A stretch of 64,000 nt of DNA from contig CAIKKY010000010.1 in the NCBI GenBank assembly GCA_903828145.1, forward strand, positions 62,001 to 126,000, in the 5' to 3' direction. Positions 41,954 through 52,054 of the stretch are shown here, in pieces; the first letter of the stretch is position 1; every line of letters begins with the position of its first letter. The notes below the pieces were generated by a model. The model saw only the letters and a list, made by a program, of their open reading frames with translations. It had not been told where the DNA came from and did no database searches. The stretch is from an uncultured Hyphomicrobiales bacterium. Its GTDB lineage: Bacteria > Pseudomonadota > Alphaproteobacteria > Rhizobiales > Devosiaceae. The translations under genes were made by a program, and so were the position numbers.

Positions 41954-44900
41954 ATGCGTCGAGAGTCGGTTTTCACCATTGCCTCCCATGCGCCGTTTCT
42001 CGAAACGCTGGTCGCCCGCCTGCGCGACGGCACGCTGCTGCCCGGCCACGATCTGCAAGGCCCGTTCGGGCTGGCCGATATCACCATCGTCCTGCCGACC
42101 CGTCGCGCCCGGCTGGCGCTCGCCGATGCCTTCGCCCGCTCCTTCGGCGGCTCGGTTCTGTTGCCCGATATCCGCACCTTTGGCGGCGAAGCGCCCGATG
42201 AGGAGCCTTTCCTGCCGCCCTTTGATGCGCCGCCTCTGCCGCGCGCCGTGCCGCCTTTCTTCCGCACCCTGACGCTGGCGCGGCTGGTCGATGCCTGGGC
42301 GCGGTCCGAACAGGGCCGGGCGCTCCTGTCCAACCCGCCCTCCGCCGCTGAAATCTTCGGCCTCGCGGATAGTCTCGGGCAAGTCATCGATGATCTTGCC
42401 ATTGAGGGCGGCAGTCTGGCAGCGCTCGAAGCGGGCATGGCACTCGAATTGGCCGAGAACTGGCTTGAGATGCGGCAGCTCCTCGATATCGCGCTTGAGG
42501 TCTGGCCCAAGGTGCTCGCTGCCGAGGGCCGCGACGACGCCGCAAAGCTCCGCAACGAGCGGTTACGCCGCGAGGCCGACGCCATCCACGATATTTACGG
42601 CGACAGGCCGGTGATCGCGGCGGGCTCGACCGGCTCAATTCCCGCCACGGCGAACCTGCTCAGGGCCATCACGCGGCTTCCGCAGGGCGTGGTGGTTTTG
42701 CCCGGGGTGGATACCAGCCTCAGCGATGGTGAATTCGCCACGCTGCGCAAAGCCGAGGCCAACCCGCAGGGCCATCCGCACTATGTGCTGATGAAGCTGC
42801 TCGCCGCCCTGGGTATCCTGCCCGGGGCCGTGCGTGAGTTGTCGACCCCGCCGGGCGAGCGGACCGACCAGCTCGACAGGCCGGGCTCCGAAGCGCGGAC
42901 GGCTCTTGTGCGCGCAGCATTGGCCTTGCCCGATGCGACGGCGGATTGGCCGGAGCGGCGCACGCGGATTGACATCGCGGCGGCCCTCCATGGCACGGGC
43001 CCCCGCCCGACCGCTGATGTGGCGCTCCTCAAGGCCCGCACCGAAGATGAAGAAGCCCGCGCCATTGCCCTTGCGGCCCGCGACGCGCTGGAGCGAAAGC
43101 TGACCGTCGGCATCATTTCGCCCGACCAGACCCTGTCGCGCCGCATTGCTGCCGAACTCCGCCGCTTCGAGATTGTGCTCGATGACGCCGCCGGGACGCC
43201 GCTCGCGCAATCGCCCATCGGACGCCTCGTGCGGCTCGCGATTGGTATTGCCGAAACCACCGGTCCGGTCCAGATCATGTCGCTGCTGCAAAACCGCGCG
43301 GTGACGCTGGGTCTTCCCCGGGCCGAGGTCAGCCGCCTCATGGCCCGCCTTGATGGTGGCGTGTTGCGGGGCCGTCGGCTCGGCGATGGCCTTGCCGGGC
43401 TCGCCACAGCCATTCAACAGGCGCTCAAGGCGAGCGACGATACCGGGCCGCTCCTCGACCTCATGGAGCGGCTGGGGCATGCCCTGGCCCCGCTCAGCGC
43501 GCTGCTCAGCCGCGACACGATCACCGTGCCGGATTTCGCCGGGGCCGTGATGGCGACCCTCGAGGCCCTGATGGCGGGCGGCCTGCCCGATGCCCTGCCG
43601 CCGGGGTTTGATGCACTCGCGCTCTGGGCCCGTGAAATCGCCGACGCCGAAGAAGGTGGCCCGCCGTTCCGCCCCGATGCGCTTGAGGCCGTGTTCCACG
43701 CGCTGACAGCGGGGCGCACCGTGCAGCCGGTGCGGCCGGGCCGCGACGATATTGCCATCTGGGGCCGTCTTGAAGCGCGCCTGATGCGGCGTGACATGAT
43801 GATCCTTGCCGGCCTCAACGAGGAAATCTGGCCCGATGCTGCTGACCCCGGTCCCTGGCTCAGCCGCTCGATGCGCATCGCGGCGGGGCTGGAACCGCCG
43901 GAATTCCAGCAGGGGCAGGCCGCCCATGATTTCGAAATGGCGCTTGGCAATCCGCATGTGGTGCTGGCCTACGCCGAACGGCGCGGCACGGCCCCGGCGC
44001 TGCCCTCGCGGCTGGTGCAGCGCCTTGTCGCCTTTATCGGCAAAGGCGAGTCGGACGCGCTCATCGCCAAGGGTGCGGTCTGGACTGCCGCCGCCCGGGC
44101 GCTCGATGCTTCATCCGCCCCGCCCGTCCCGGCACTCAGACCCACGCCAAGACCGCCCGTCCATCTGCGGCCGAAACAGCTCTCGGTCACGCGGATCGAA
44201 ACGCTTATCCGGTCCCCCTATGATGTCTATGCCCGCTCGGTGCTGGGGCTCGTCCCGCTTGAACCGCTCGGTCAGCCGCTTGATGCCCGCGAGGTTGGCA
44301 CGCTGGCCCACGATATTTTCGCCCGCTTCATCACCGAGGGGGGCGATCCGATGGACCCGGACGCCCGCGCGCGCCTGATCGCCATTACTGAAACGGCGTC
44401 CGAAGGGCTCGAAGCCATTGGCGACCGCCGCGACATCTGGTTGAACCGCTTCAAAGACGTCATCGACGCCTTTTTGCGGTTCGAGCGCGACCGTAATGGC
44501 CAGATCGCTGAGCGGCACGCCGAAATTGCTGGCGAATGGCGGCTCCCCTCTGGCTTCACGCTCACCGGCAAGGCAGATCGCGTCGATATTCGCACCGATG
44601 GCCGCGTCGCGCTGATTGATTTCAAAACCGGTCGCGTGCCCGAAGGCAAGGACATGAAGGCACTGCTGAAGCCGCAACTGCTCTTGGAAGCGGCCATGGC
44701 GGAGGCCGGCGCCTTCGCCGGGCTCGGGAGTCTGGCCCCGGCCTCACTCGCCTATATCAAGATTGCGCTCGGCCCCAACCCGTGGACGGAAAAGCCCGTG
44801 GGTGGCGAGGATCAGGCGCTGGTCGATGCCGTCAGTCGGGTGAAGACCCTGCTCAACCGGCACGTTGAGGCCCTGCTGCTGAGCGATGACCTTCCCATGG

Positions 44901-45001
44901 CCCCGCATGTGCTGCCCGATGAAAAACAGAACTTTGAGGGCGCCTATGACCATCTGATGCGCCGCGACGAATGGGCCCTCAGCGGGGAGGACGAGCAATG
45001 A
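41954..45001 (+). CDS. addB: Double-strand break repair protein AddB (alphaproteobacterial type)
   Basis: 1015 aa, ATG at 41954. The N-terminal helicase-like region contains TIVLPTRRARLALADAF but no clear Walker A, as usual in AddB. The C-terminal RecB-like nuclease domain has VTRIETLIRSPYDVYAR, GTLAHDIF, and the active site VDIRTDGRVALIDFKTGRVP. The four cysteines of the Bacillus AddB iron-sulfur cluster are not visible, which I believe is typical for this lineage. With AddA it forms the helicase-nuclease that processes DNA ends at Chi-like sites for RecA. Its stop overlaps the addA start (ATGA). Confidence 0.94.
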   Translation: MRRESVFTIASHAPFLETLVARLRDGTLLPGHDLQGPFGLADITIVLPTRRARLALADAFARSFGGSVLLPDIRTFGGEAPDEEPFLPPFDAPPLPRAVPPFFRTLTLARLVDAWARSEQGRALLSNPPSAAEIFGLADSLGQVIDDLAIEGGSLAALEAGMALELAENWLEMRQLLDIALEVWPKVLAAEGRDDAAKLRNERLRREADAIHDIYGDRPVIAAGSTGSIPATANLLRAITRLPQGVVVLPGVDTSLSDGEFATLRKAEANPQGHPHYVLMKLLAALGILPGAVRELSTPPGERTDQLDRPGSEARTALVRAALALPDATADWPERRTRIDIAAALHGTGPRPTADVALLKARTEDEEARAIALAARDALERKLTVGIISPDQTLSRRIAAELRRFEIVLDDAAGTPLAQSPIGRLVRLAIGIAETTGPVQIMSLLQNRAVTLGLPRAEVSRLMARLDGGVLRGRRLGDGLAGLATAIQQALKASDDTGPLLDLMERLGHALAPLSALLSRDTITVPDFAGAVMATLEALMAGGLPDALPPGFDALALWAREIADAEEGGPPFRPDALEAVFHALTAGRTVQPVRPGRDDIAIWGRLEARLMRRDMMILAGLNEEIWPDAADPGPWLSRSMRIAAGLEPPEFQQGQAAHDFEMALGNPHVVLAYAERRGTAPALPSRLVQRLVAFIGKGESDALIAKGAVWTAAARALDASSAPPVPALRPTPRPPVHLRPKQLSVTRIETLIRSPYDVYARSVLGLVPLEPLGQPLDAREVGTLAHDIFARFITEGGDPMDPDARARLIAITETASEGLEAIGDRRDIWLNRFKDVIDAFLRFERDRNGQIAERHAEIAGEWRLPSGFTLTGKADRVDIRTDGRVALIDFKTGRVPEGKDMKALLKPQLLLEAAMAEAGAFAGLGSLAPASLAYIKIALGPNPWTEKPVGGEDQALVDAVSRVKTLLNRHVEALLLSDDLPMAPHVLPDEKQNFEGAYDHLMRRDEWALSGEDEQ

Positions 45002-48000
45002 CCGAACGTCCGCTGCTGCTTCCGCTCCCGCGTGACCTCACCGACAGCCAGCGGCGCGCTGCCGACCCTGCGCTCTCCATCTGGGTGGAGGCCAATGCCG
45101 GCTCAGGCAAGACCCGCGTCCTGACCGACCGTGTGCTGCGCCTGCTGCTCGATGGGGCGCGGCCCGACCAGATCCTCTGCCTCACCTATACCAAGGCAGC
45201 GGCGGCTGAAATGCGCGACCGCGTGGGCCGCAGTCTCGCCGCCTGGGCTCTCGCCACCCCTGAAGCCCTTGCGGCAAATCTGAGCGATCTCATTGGCACC
45301 GCGCCCGAACCCGCAGCGCTCGGCCGGGCCCGCACCCTGTTTGCCCATGCGCTCGAAACGCCGGGCGGCCTGAAAATCCAGACCATTCACGCCTTCGCTG
45401 AAAGCGTGCTGCACCGCTTTCCGGTTGAAGCGGGCGTGCCCTTCGATTTCGGCGTCATCGAAGACGAGGAAAAGACCGCGCTGGTGATTGCCGCGCGCGA
45501 CCGCGTTCTGGCCGAGGGCCTGTCCGGCTCCGATGGCGCAGCACAGGCGGTGGACGTGCTGTTCGATGCCATCAGCGACCATACGCTCAATGCCGCCATT
45601 GACGCGGCGCTGGCCGATACCACGCGGCTGAAAACCGTCCTGCGCGACCCGGCGGCCGCCGCGAAAGCGCTCGCGGACTTCCTCGGCATTGATCCGGCCC
45701 TGCGCCGCGCCGATGTCGAGCGCGATATCGTTGCCGGATCGCTGCTCGACCCGAGCGACCTCGACACCATTGTCACCTGGCGCGATGCTGCCGATAAGCC
45801 CGTGGGCTTTGCGCGCTTTGTAAAGGACCATAAATTTCACGCCCCCGATGCGGCGGCGCTGATGGCCATCTGCCTCACGCAAGAGGGCGGCGAACGCCTC
45901 AAGCCGTTCAACAAGGCGTTTGAGGCCGATCTGCCCGATCTCTGCGACCGCATGCGGGCCGAGATCACGCGCGTATACGCCTTGTCGGAAACCCTGAAGC
46001 GCGTCGGCGTCTTCGAGCGCTCTTCCGCCCTCATGCTGCTGCTGAATCTCATCATAGCGCGCTATGAGGCCGAAAAAGCCGCCCGGGCCCGCCTCGATTT
46101 CGAAGATCTGATTGCCGCCCTGTCGCGCCTTCTCGGCGATCAGAGCCGCGGCCCCTGGGTGCGCTACAAGCTCGATGGCGGTATCAGCCACGTGTTGATC
46201 GACGAGGGTCAGGACACCAATCCCGAGCAGTGGAAGCTGATCCGCCCGCTGGCCGAGGAAATCCTGGGCTCGGGCGGGATCGACCGCCCGCGCAGCCTGT
46301 TCGCTGTGGGCGATGGCAAGCAGTCGATCTATTCCTTTCAGGGCGCAGACCCCAAGCGCTTCCGCGATGAACGCGAGAGCCTGCAGGATACGGCAAAACA
46401 GAACCACCGCCCCTTCGAGCGCGTGCGCCTCACCACCAGTTTCCGGACCCTTTCGAGCGTGTTGCTGGCCGTTGATCGGGTGTTTGAAGATGAGGCGCGC
46501 CGGGTGGCGGTGCTCGAGGACCTGCGGGTCGAACACCGCACGGCGCGGCGCGACGAGGGCGGCCATGTGACGCTCTGGCCGCTGGTCGAGCAACCGGTGA
46601 AAGCAGCGCCGCTGGAGGAATGGCCGCTGGAGGCCGCTTCGGGCACCGGCTCGCCGCAGCGGCAACTGGCGGAGCGGATCGCGGCCACCATCAGCCAGTG
46701 GGTCGCTAATGGCCGGCCGCTAGAACACCGGGGCCGTGCCGTTGGTGCCGATGACGTGCTGGTTCTGGTGCAGACCCGCTCGGTGCTGTTCCACGAAATC
46801 ATCCGCGCCTTGCGCGCTGCGGGACTTGCTACCCCCGGTGCCGACCGCCTGCAGGTGACCGGCCATATCGCCGTGCGCGACCTGCTGGCGCTGAGCGATG
46901 TGCTGCTCAACCCGACCGATGATCTGCAACTGGCCGCGCTGCTGCGGTCACCGCTTTTTGACGTGAGCGAAGACCAGTTGATGGCGCTGGCGGCCGAGCG
47001 CGTGCGCGGCGAGCGGCTCTGGAACCGGCTTGAAACGGCAACGGACCCAGCAGCAGAAGCCGCGTATCAACGGCTCTATGAGTGGCGACGCCGTCTGGAT
47101 TTCGACCGACCCTACGAATTTTTCGCCGATGTGCTCTATCGCGATGGCGGGCTTGAGCGTTTCCACCGCCGCCTTGGCATCGATGTCGATGATGTGCTTT
47201 CCGAGTTTCTGGCGCTGGCGCTCGATCATGAGTCGCGGCCTGTCCCCGCGCTCCAGGCGTTCCTCGCCGAGATGCGCCACCGCAAGGTCATCATCAAGCG
47301 CGAGCTGTCTGAACGCGGCGCGGGCGTGCGCGTCATGACCGTGCATGGCGCCAAGGGTCTGGAGGCACCGATCGTCATTCTGGCCGATGCCACGGCGCTC
47401 CCCAGCGGCCCCCAGCTCAACCGACCGCTTTATCTCGATGAGCACGACCGGTTCATGGTGCACGCCAGCTCAACCGCAACGCATGCGCCCGAAACGCTGG
47501 CGCTGCGCGAGGCCGTGCGTGCCCAGCAATTTGAGGAATATTGGCGCAAACTCTATGTCGCCATGACCCGCGCCGAAGACGAACTCTATGTCACCGGCAT
47601 TGCGCCCCAAAAATCGAGCGATACCCAAAGCTGGTATCAGGCCATTGAGGCGAGCCTCGGTCCGGCCTGTGTTGCAACAACCGCCGACGATGGCGCCGTA
47701 CACCGGGTCTATCGAAGCCCAGACTCTGTGCCCGTGGCCCCTGTCCGGGTCCGGCCGGCCGTCCTCGGTCAAAACCAGCCGGCCTTCCTTGCGCCCTCGC
47801 CCATCCCCGCGCCACCGCGCCGCGACATCCTGCGGCCATCGAGCCTCGGGGATGATGATCCGCTGCATGTGCTCGATACGGCGGCCCAGACCCAGCGCGA
47901 TACCACGCCGGGGCGCGCGGCTGAACGGGCGCGCGGCGAGGGCACGGCGCTCCACGCGCTGTTGCAGCACCTGCCGCGCATCGCGCCCCCTGAGCGCCAC

Positions 48001-48447
48001 GCGATCGGGCTCAAGGCGATGGCGGTTCTGCTCCCCGATCAGGCGGCGCGGCACGAGGCTCTGGTCGACAAAGCGCTGTCGATCCTCGATCAGCCCGACC
48101 TCCAGCCCCTGTTCGGCCCCCACTCGCGCGCCGAGGTGCCGTTCCTCGTCGATCTCGTCCGCGACGGCACCCCGATTCGGGCCGCCGGGCGCATAGATCG
48201 GCTCGTCGTCACCGAGAGCGGGCGCGTACGTATCATCGATTTCAAGTCCGACTCGGTGCCCGCGACCAGCCTCGAAACCGTCAATCCGGCCTATTTGCAG
48301 CAGTTGGGGCTCTATGCGCTGTGTGCAACGCAGCTTTTCCCAGGCAAGGAGATCGAGGCCGCGATCCTCTGGACTGCGCTGGAATCGCTGCTAGAATTGC
48401 CTGCCGCCCTGTTGGCGGACTCGGTCCGGGGCTTCACCTTGAGGTGA
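44998..48447 (+). CDS. addA: Double-strand break repair helicase-nuclease AddA
   Basis: 1149 aa, ATG at 44998 overlapping the addB stop. UvrD/Rep-type helicase: Q-motif with [11 protein letters not shown], Walker [14 protein letters not shown] (32-44), [27 protein letters not shown] as motif [18 protein letters not shown], and motifs V/VI including [13 protein letters not shown] and [14 protein letters not shown]-terminal RecB-like nuclease shows [21 protein letters not shown]. It is the translocating and cutting subunit of AddAB, equivalent to RecBCD in end resection and repair. trxA follows at 80 bp. Confidence 0.97.
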   Translation: MTERPLLLPLPRDLTDSQRRAADPALSIWVEANAGSGKTRVLTDRVLRLLLDGARPDQILCLTYTKAAAAEMRDRVGRSLAAWALATPEALAANLSDLIGTAPEPAALGRARTLFAHALETPGGLKIQTIHAFAESVLHRFPVEAGVPFDFGVIEDEEKTALVIAARDRVLAEGLSGSDGAAQAVDVLFDAISDHTLNAAIDAALADTTRLKTVLRDPAAAAKALADFLGIDPALRRADVERDIVAGSLLDPSDLDTIVTWRDAADKPVGFARFVKDHKFHAPDAAALMAICLTQEGGERLKPFNKAFEADLPDLCDRMRAEITRVYALSETLKRVGVFERSSALMLLLNLIIARYEAEKAARARLDFEDLIAALSRLLGDQSRGPWVRYKLDGGISHVLIDEGQDTNPEQWKLIRPLAEEILGSGGIDRPRSLFAVGDGKQSIYSFQGADPKRFRDERESLQDTAKQNHRPFERVRLTTSFRTLSSVLLAVDRVFEDEARRVAVLEDLRVEHRTARRDEGGHVTLWPLVEQPVKAAPLEEWPLEAASGTGSPQRQLAERIAATISQWVANGRPLEHRGRAVGADDVLVLVQTRSVLFHEIIRALRAAGLATPGADRLQVTGHIAVRDLLALSDVLLNPTDDLQLAALLRSPLFDVSEDQLMALAAERVRGERLWNRLETATDPAAEAAYQRLYEWRRRLDFDRPYEFFADVLYRDGGLERFHRRLGIDVDDVLSEFLALALDHESRPVPALQAFLAEMRHRKVIIKRELSERGAGVRVMTVHGAKGLEAPIVILADATALPSGPQLNRPLYLDEHDRFMVHASSTATHAPETLALREAVRAQQFEEYWRKLYVAMTRAEDELYVTGIAPQKSSDTQSWYQAIEASLGPACVATTADDGAVHRVYRSPDSVPVAPVRVRPAVLGQNQPAFLAPSPIPAPPRRDILRPSSLGDDDPLHVLDTAAQTQRDTTPGRAAERARGEGTALHALLQHLPRIAPPERHAIGLKAMAVLLPDQAARHEALVDKALSILDQPDLQPLFGPHSRAEVPFLVDLVRDGTPIRAAGRIDRLVVTESGRVRIIDFKSDSVPATSLETVNPAYLQQLGLYALCATQLFPGKEIEAAILWTALESLLELPAALLADSVRGFTLR

Positions 48448-48526
48448 GCTTCCTTGTAAGCGCACTGGACTCTGCCTAGCTTTTGGAACACACACACCGC
48501 CGGTTAAAACCCAAAAGGCCAATCAC

Positions 48527-48850
48527 ATGACAACCCACGTTTCCGACGCCAATTTCGGCGAGGAAGTCCTGTCCGCCAAAGAGCCCGTCCTCGTCGACTT
48601 CTGGGCTGAATGGTGCGGCCCCTGCCGGGCGATCTCTCCGGTGCTCGAAGAGCTGTCCGAAGAGTTGAAGGGCAAGGTGAAGATCGTGAAGCTGAACGTG
48701 GATGAGAATCCCGGCACGACCGTGAAATACGGCGTCCGTTCGATCCCCACCATGATCCTGTTCAAGGGCGGCGAAGCCGCCGATATGAAGATCGGCGCAG
48801 GCACCCCCAAGGCGGGCCTTGCCAAGTGGCTGGAAGGCCACGCGGCCTGA
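48527..48850 (+). CDS. trxA: Thioredoxin 1
   Basis: 107 aa, ATG at 48527. Classical thioredoxin: [23 protein letters not shown] with the redox pair C30/C33, [29 protein letters not shown] containing the cis-Pro loop. It reduces disulfides in ribonucleotide reductase, methionine sulfoxide reductases and other proteins, and is recharged by thioredoxin reductase. Position after addA and before the convergent folC is the conserved rhizobial order. It is followed by a bidirectional terminator. Confidence 0.97.
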   Translation: MTTHVSDANFGEEVLSAKEPVLVDFWAEWCGPCRAISPVLEELSEELKGKVKIVKLNVDENPGTTVKYGVRSIPTMILFKGGEAADMKIGAGTPKAGLAKWLEGHAA

Positions 48851-48873
48851 TCCTCGAGACTTAAAGGTTGAAT

Positions 48874-48910
48874 AACGCCGCTGGCCCTCGGGTTGGCGGC
48901 GTTTGTTTTA
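48874..48910 (+). terminator. Terminator between trxA and folC
   Basis: AACGCCGC (48874-48881) pairs with GCGGCGTT (48896-48903), followed by TGTTTT. It lies 23 bp beyond trxA and may also act on folC, whose stop is at its edge. Confidence 0.85.
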
Positions 48911-50191
48911 CTCGGGCGGCGTGCCGTTGCGGTGCAGCACCTGACCTGCGAGATAAAGCGACCCGCAGATCACCACCCGCCCGGCCCCTGTCTTTGCGGC
49001 CCGGCGCAGCGCCGCCGCAATGGATGGCGCCGCATCTGCCACAAGCCCGAGCGCAGCCGCACCCTCAGCAATCCGCTGTGCAGGGTGCGCGTTCGCCTCA
49101 CCCGGAATCGTCACCCCGATAATCGTGGGTGCGAGGTCGCGGAACGGGGCCAGCAGATCCTCCGGCGCGCGGGTGTTCATCATCCCCACGATCAGGGCGA
49201 GCGGCTTGGGCTGCAGGGCGCCGAGGGCCTTCGCGAGCGCGGCGGCCCCGTGGGCGTTATGCCCGCCATCGAGCCACAGTTCGGTCCCTGGCGTAAGGAG
49301 CGCGCTGAGCTTGCCCGCGAGCGGCATGAGCCGCGCGGGCCAGCTGACCCGCCTCAGGCCTTCAGCAATGTGCATCTCGCTGACCGGCAGCCCGAAATGG
49401 CGCGCGGCAGCAATGGCGAGGCCTGCATTGTCATATTGATGCGGGCCCGGCAGCCCCGGCGGCGGCAGATCGAGAAGGCCGTCACCATCCTGAAACACCA
49501 GGCGGCCGTCTTCGGCCTGGGCGTCAAAATCCTCGCCCGCAATCAGCGGTCTGATCCCGAGCCGCGCCGCCTGGCGCGTCAACACCGTATAGCCGCCATC
49601 GCGTTGCCGTCCAAACACCGCCGGCGCACCGCGTTTCAGGATGCCCGCCTTGGCCTTGGCGATTTCGGCAAGCGTATCGCCCAAAAACGCCTGATGGTCG
49701 ATATCGACCGGGGTAATCACCACGCCGAGCGGGTGGTCGATGACATTGGTCGAGTCAAACTCGCCACCAAGCCCCACTTCGAGCAGCAGGTAGTCCGCGG
49801 GCACCTCGGCAAACAGCTTGAACGCCGCCGCCGTGGTAATTTCGAAAAACGTGATCGGCTGGCCCGCGTTGATCTCTTCGCACGCTTCCAGCGCGCGGTT
49901 GAGCTGGGCGTTGGAGACGAGCTTTCCCGCGAGGCGGATGCGCTCGTTGAAGCGCACGAGATGGGGCGAGTTATAAACATGCACCCGCTTGCCTGCTGCT
50001 TCGAGAAAGGCGCGCAGGAAGGCAATGGTCGAGCCCTTGCCATTGGTGCCCGCCACATGAATGACCGGCGGCAACCGGTCCTGCGGGCGCCCCATAGCCT
50101 CAAGCAGCCGCAGCACCCGGTCGAGACCGAGGTCGATCAGCTTGGGATGGAGCGACAGCAGTCGCCCCAGAGTGGCATCGGTGCGCGACAC
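48908..50191 (-). CDS. folC: Folylpolyglutamate / dihydrofolate synthase
   Basis: 427 aa, start at 50191 (GTG on the minus strand). Mur-ligase-like enzyme: HVAGTNGKGSTIAFLRAFLE as P-loop and signature, YNSPHLVRFNERIRL, EVGLGGEFDSTNVI, ITPVDIDHQAFLG and DGGHNAHGA. It adds glutamate to dihydropteroate and to folates, giving and retaining the cofactors. Immediately downstream of accD (3 bp gap) on the same strand, the conserved accD-folC pair. Its C-terminus reaches the trxA terminator. Confidence 0.95.
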   Translation of the reverse strand: MSRTDATLGRLLSLHPKLIDLGLDRVLRLLEAMGRPQDRLPPVIHVAGTNGKGSTIAFLRAFLEAAGKRVHVYNSPHLVRFNERIRLAGKLVSNAQLNRALEACEEINAGQPITFFEITTAAAFKLFAEVPADYLLLEVGLGGEFDSTNVIDHPLGVVITPVDIDHQAFLGDTLAEIAKAKAGILKRGAPAVFGRQRDGGYTVLTRQAARLGIRPLIAGEDFDAQAEDGRLVFQDGDGLLDLPPPGLPGPHQYDNAGLAIAAARHFGLPVSEMHIAEGLRRVSWPARLMPLAGKLSALLTPGTELWLDGGHNAHGAAALAKALGALQPKPLALIVGMMNTRAPEDLLAPFRDLAPTIIGVTIPGEANAHPAQRIAEGAAALGLVADAAPSIAAALRRAAKTGAGRVVICGSLYLAGQVLHRNGTPPE

Positions 50192-50194
50192 GCC

Positions 50195-51154
50195 TTATTC
50201 GGCGTGAGCCGGTTCAGGCATCTCGCCCGGACCGTCGCCAGCGCCGGTGAAGATCGGGGTGGAGAGGCGGCTCGGATCCGTTTCCGCGAGTTCCTCGCGC
50301 ATCGGCGCGTTGGTCAGGATGCCGACCAGCGACCCGATCGTCTCGCGCAGGTTGTGCCGGTGCACCACCATGTCGATCATGCCGTGTTCGTAAAGATATT
50401 CCGAGCGCTGGAAGCCCTTGGGCAGTTTTTCGCGGATCGTCTGTTCAATGACGCGCGGCCCGGCAAATCCGATCAGCGCGCCGGGCTCGGCAATATGCAC
50501 ATCGCCCAGCATCGCATAGCTCGCCGTCACGCCGCCGGTCGTGGGATTGGTGAACACCACGATGAACGGCAATCCGGCTTCGCGAAGCCGCAAGACCCCA
50601 ACCGTGGTCTTGGGCATCTGCATCAGCGACATGATGCCTTCCTGCATGCGCGCGCCGCCCGACGAGACAAACAGCACGAAAGCCGTTTTCTTCGTCACGG
50701 CGGTTTCAAGCCCCGTTACAATCGCGGCACCCGCCGCCATGCCCAGCGAGCCGCCCATGAAATCGAAATCCTGCACGGCCACTGTCACCGGCTGGCCGAA
50801 CAGCTCGCCCACCGCCACCGTGACCGCATCTTCAGCACCGGTCTTCAGCCGGTATTCTTTCAGCCGGTCGGAATAGCGCTTGGAATCGCGGAACTTCAGC
50901 GGGTCCTGCGGCACGGTCGGCAGCGGCACGGTGTCGTATCGGCCCTCATCGAGGAAGGTCGACAGCCGATCAGCCGCCTTGATTTTCATATGGTAGCCCG
51001 AATTGGGCACGACCCACATATTGGCTTCAAGATCGCGGTAAAACACCATCTCGCCGGATTCCGGGTCTTTGACCCAGAGATTTTCCGACGCGCTTTCCTT
51101 GGGCTTCAGGAAGCTGCGAATGCGGGGGCGGACAACGTTGTTGATCCAGTTCAT
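50195..51154 (-). CDS. accD: Acetyl-CoA carboxylase carboxyltransferase beta subunit
   Basis: 319 aa from ATG at 51154 ([16 protein letters not shown]). Carboxyltransferase core is complete: [54 protein letters not shown] and [21 protein letters not shown]. It forms malonyl-CoA with AccA for fatty-acid synthesis. The N-terminal zinc ribbon normally has two CPxC knuckles; here they read KDPESGEM and VVPNSGYH, so all four cysteines are absent. Reduced ribbons are, as I recall, frequent in Rhizobiales AccD, so function is probably kept. The C-terminal tail is Pro/Glu-rich. It precedes folC by 3 bp. Confidence 0.95.
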   Translation of the reverse strand: MNWINNVVRPRIRSFLKPKESASENLWVKDPESGEMVFYRDLEANMWVVPNSGYHMKIKAADRLSTFLDEGRYDTVPLPTVPQDPLKFRDSKRYSDRLKEYRLKTGAEDAVTVAVGELFGQPVTVAVQDFDFMGGSLGMAAGAAIVTGLETAVTKKTAFVLFVSSGGARMQEGIMSLMQMPKTTVGVLRLREAGLPFIVVFTNPTTGGVTASYAMLGDVHIAEPGALIGFAGPRVIEQTIREKLPKGFQRSEYLYEHGMIDMVVHRHNLRETIGSLVGILTNAPMREELAETDPSRLSTPIFTGAGDGPGEMPEPAHAE

Positions 51155-51434
51155 CTTCGGCGGACCCGTGTGGTTTTGGGCGGGGAGCAAGGCGTTCCCC
51201 GGCGATATTTCGTGATTGTGGCAATTCTTATCAGCTTTGCCCGCCAAAGGGGAGACAGAACCAATATCTCCCCGGAGGAAGCCCGGGTGTTAACATGCAG
51301 TCGCTGTTCATTGACCTGCAAGACCTCCGGTCCTAGATTAAGGGCCTGATAAACGACCCTGTTCATTCGTCCTTGATCGAAAGCACCTCTGTGCTACGAG
51401 TGAACGGGGTCAAATTATCAGGGTTTACCCGCAT
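51155..51434. other. Divergent promoter gap between accD and NYN gene
   Basis: These 280 bases contain no recognisable gene or RNA. TAGATTAAGGGCCTGATAAAC (near 51335) and GGTCAAATTATCAGGG (near 51408) are AT-richer spots that could hold promoters. This gap is one boundary of the block inverted relative to other rhizobia. Confidence 0.45.
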
Positions 51435-52049
51435 ATGCCCAGCTATGCCATTCTGATGGACGGTGCGTTTGTTCGCACCAAGTTGCAGCGGACCCTCAAT
51501 CGCTTTCCCGCCGTTTCCGATATTGCCGACGAAATCAATCGGCTCAAAGCCATTGACGCCCTGGCCGGGCATAGCCTGCTGCGCACCTATTTTTACGATG
51601 CGCCCCCTGCCGGGGGAAGTTTGACAAATCCCATCAGTGGCGAAAATCTCAACCTCAACGATTCCGATCAGGCCAATGCCAACCGTGCACTTCAGCAGGC
51701 GCTGGACTTGCTGCCCGATTTTGCGTTGCGATCAGGCGAAACCGACGTGAACGGCTGGACGCTGGGACGTGCAGCGCTCAAAGACCTGAAACAGAATGGC
51801 GCGCGCGCCCTGAAGGCATCTGACCTGGTGCCCAAAATCGAGCAAAAAGGCGTCGATCTGCGCATCGGGCTGGATATCGCAAGGCTGTCGATCCAACGCA
51901 TGGTGCAGGCAATCGTCGTTGTCACCGGTGACAGCGACATGGTGCCCGCGTTCAAGTTCGCCCGGCGCGAAGGCATGCGTGTGATCCTGAGCCCCATGGG
52001 ACACGGGATAAAGCGCGAGCTTAAGGTCCATGCCGATCTGGTTGTGTGA
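51435..52049 (+). CDS. NYN domain (PIN-like, DUF88/LabA) protein
   Basis: 204 aa, ATG at 51435. PIN-like NYN fold: AILMDGAFVRTKLQ with the first acidic residue, YFYDAPP, GVDLRIGLDIARLS and VVVTGDSDMVPAFKFARREGMRVIL, carrying the remaining acidic cluster (D-x-D). NYN proteins are predicted RNA-cleaving nucleases, with roles from RNA processing to stress response; substrate is unknown here. No signal peptide or partner domain. It converges on polA with a 5 bp gap and is divergent from accD. Confidence 0.85.
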   Translation: MPSYAILMDGAFVRTKLQRTLNRFPAVSDIADEINRLKAIDALAGHSLLRTYFYDAPPAGGSLTNPISGENLNLNDSDQANANRALQQALDLLPDFALRSGETDVNGWTLGRAALKDLKQNGARALKASDLVPKIEQKGVDLRIGLDIARLSIQRMVQAIVVVTGDSDMVPAFKFARREGMRVILSPMGHGIKRELKVHADLVV

Positions 52050-52054
52050 TTGCC

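Noticed and set aside
42635..43957. 440-codon open frame opposite addB
   Set aside because: Antisense of addB coding sequence without any independent signal.
48893..51349. 818-codon open frame on the + strand across folC and accD
   Set aside because: It lies opposite two conserved genes and spans their junction; composition (His/Arg/Gln-rich) is that of an antisense shadow.
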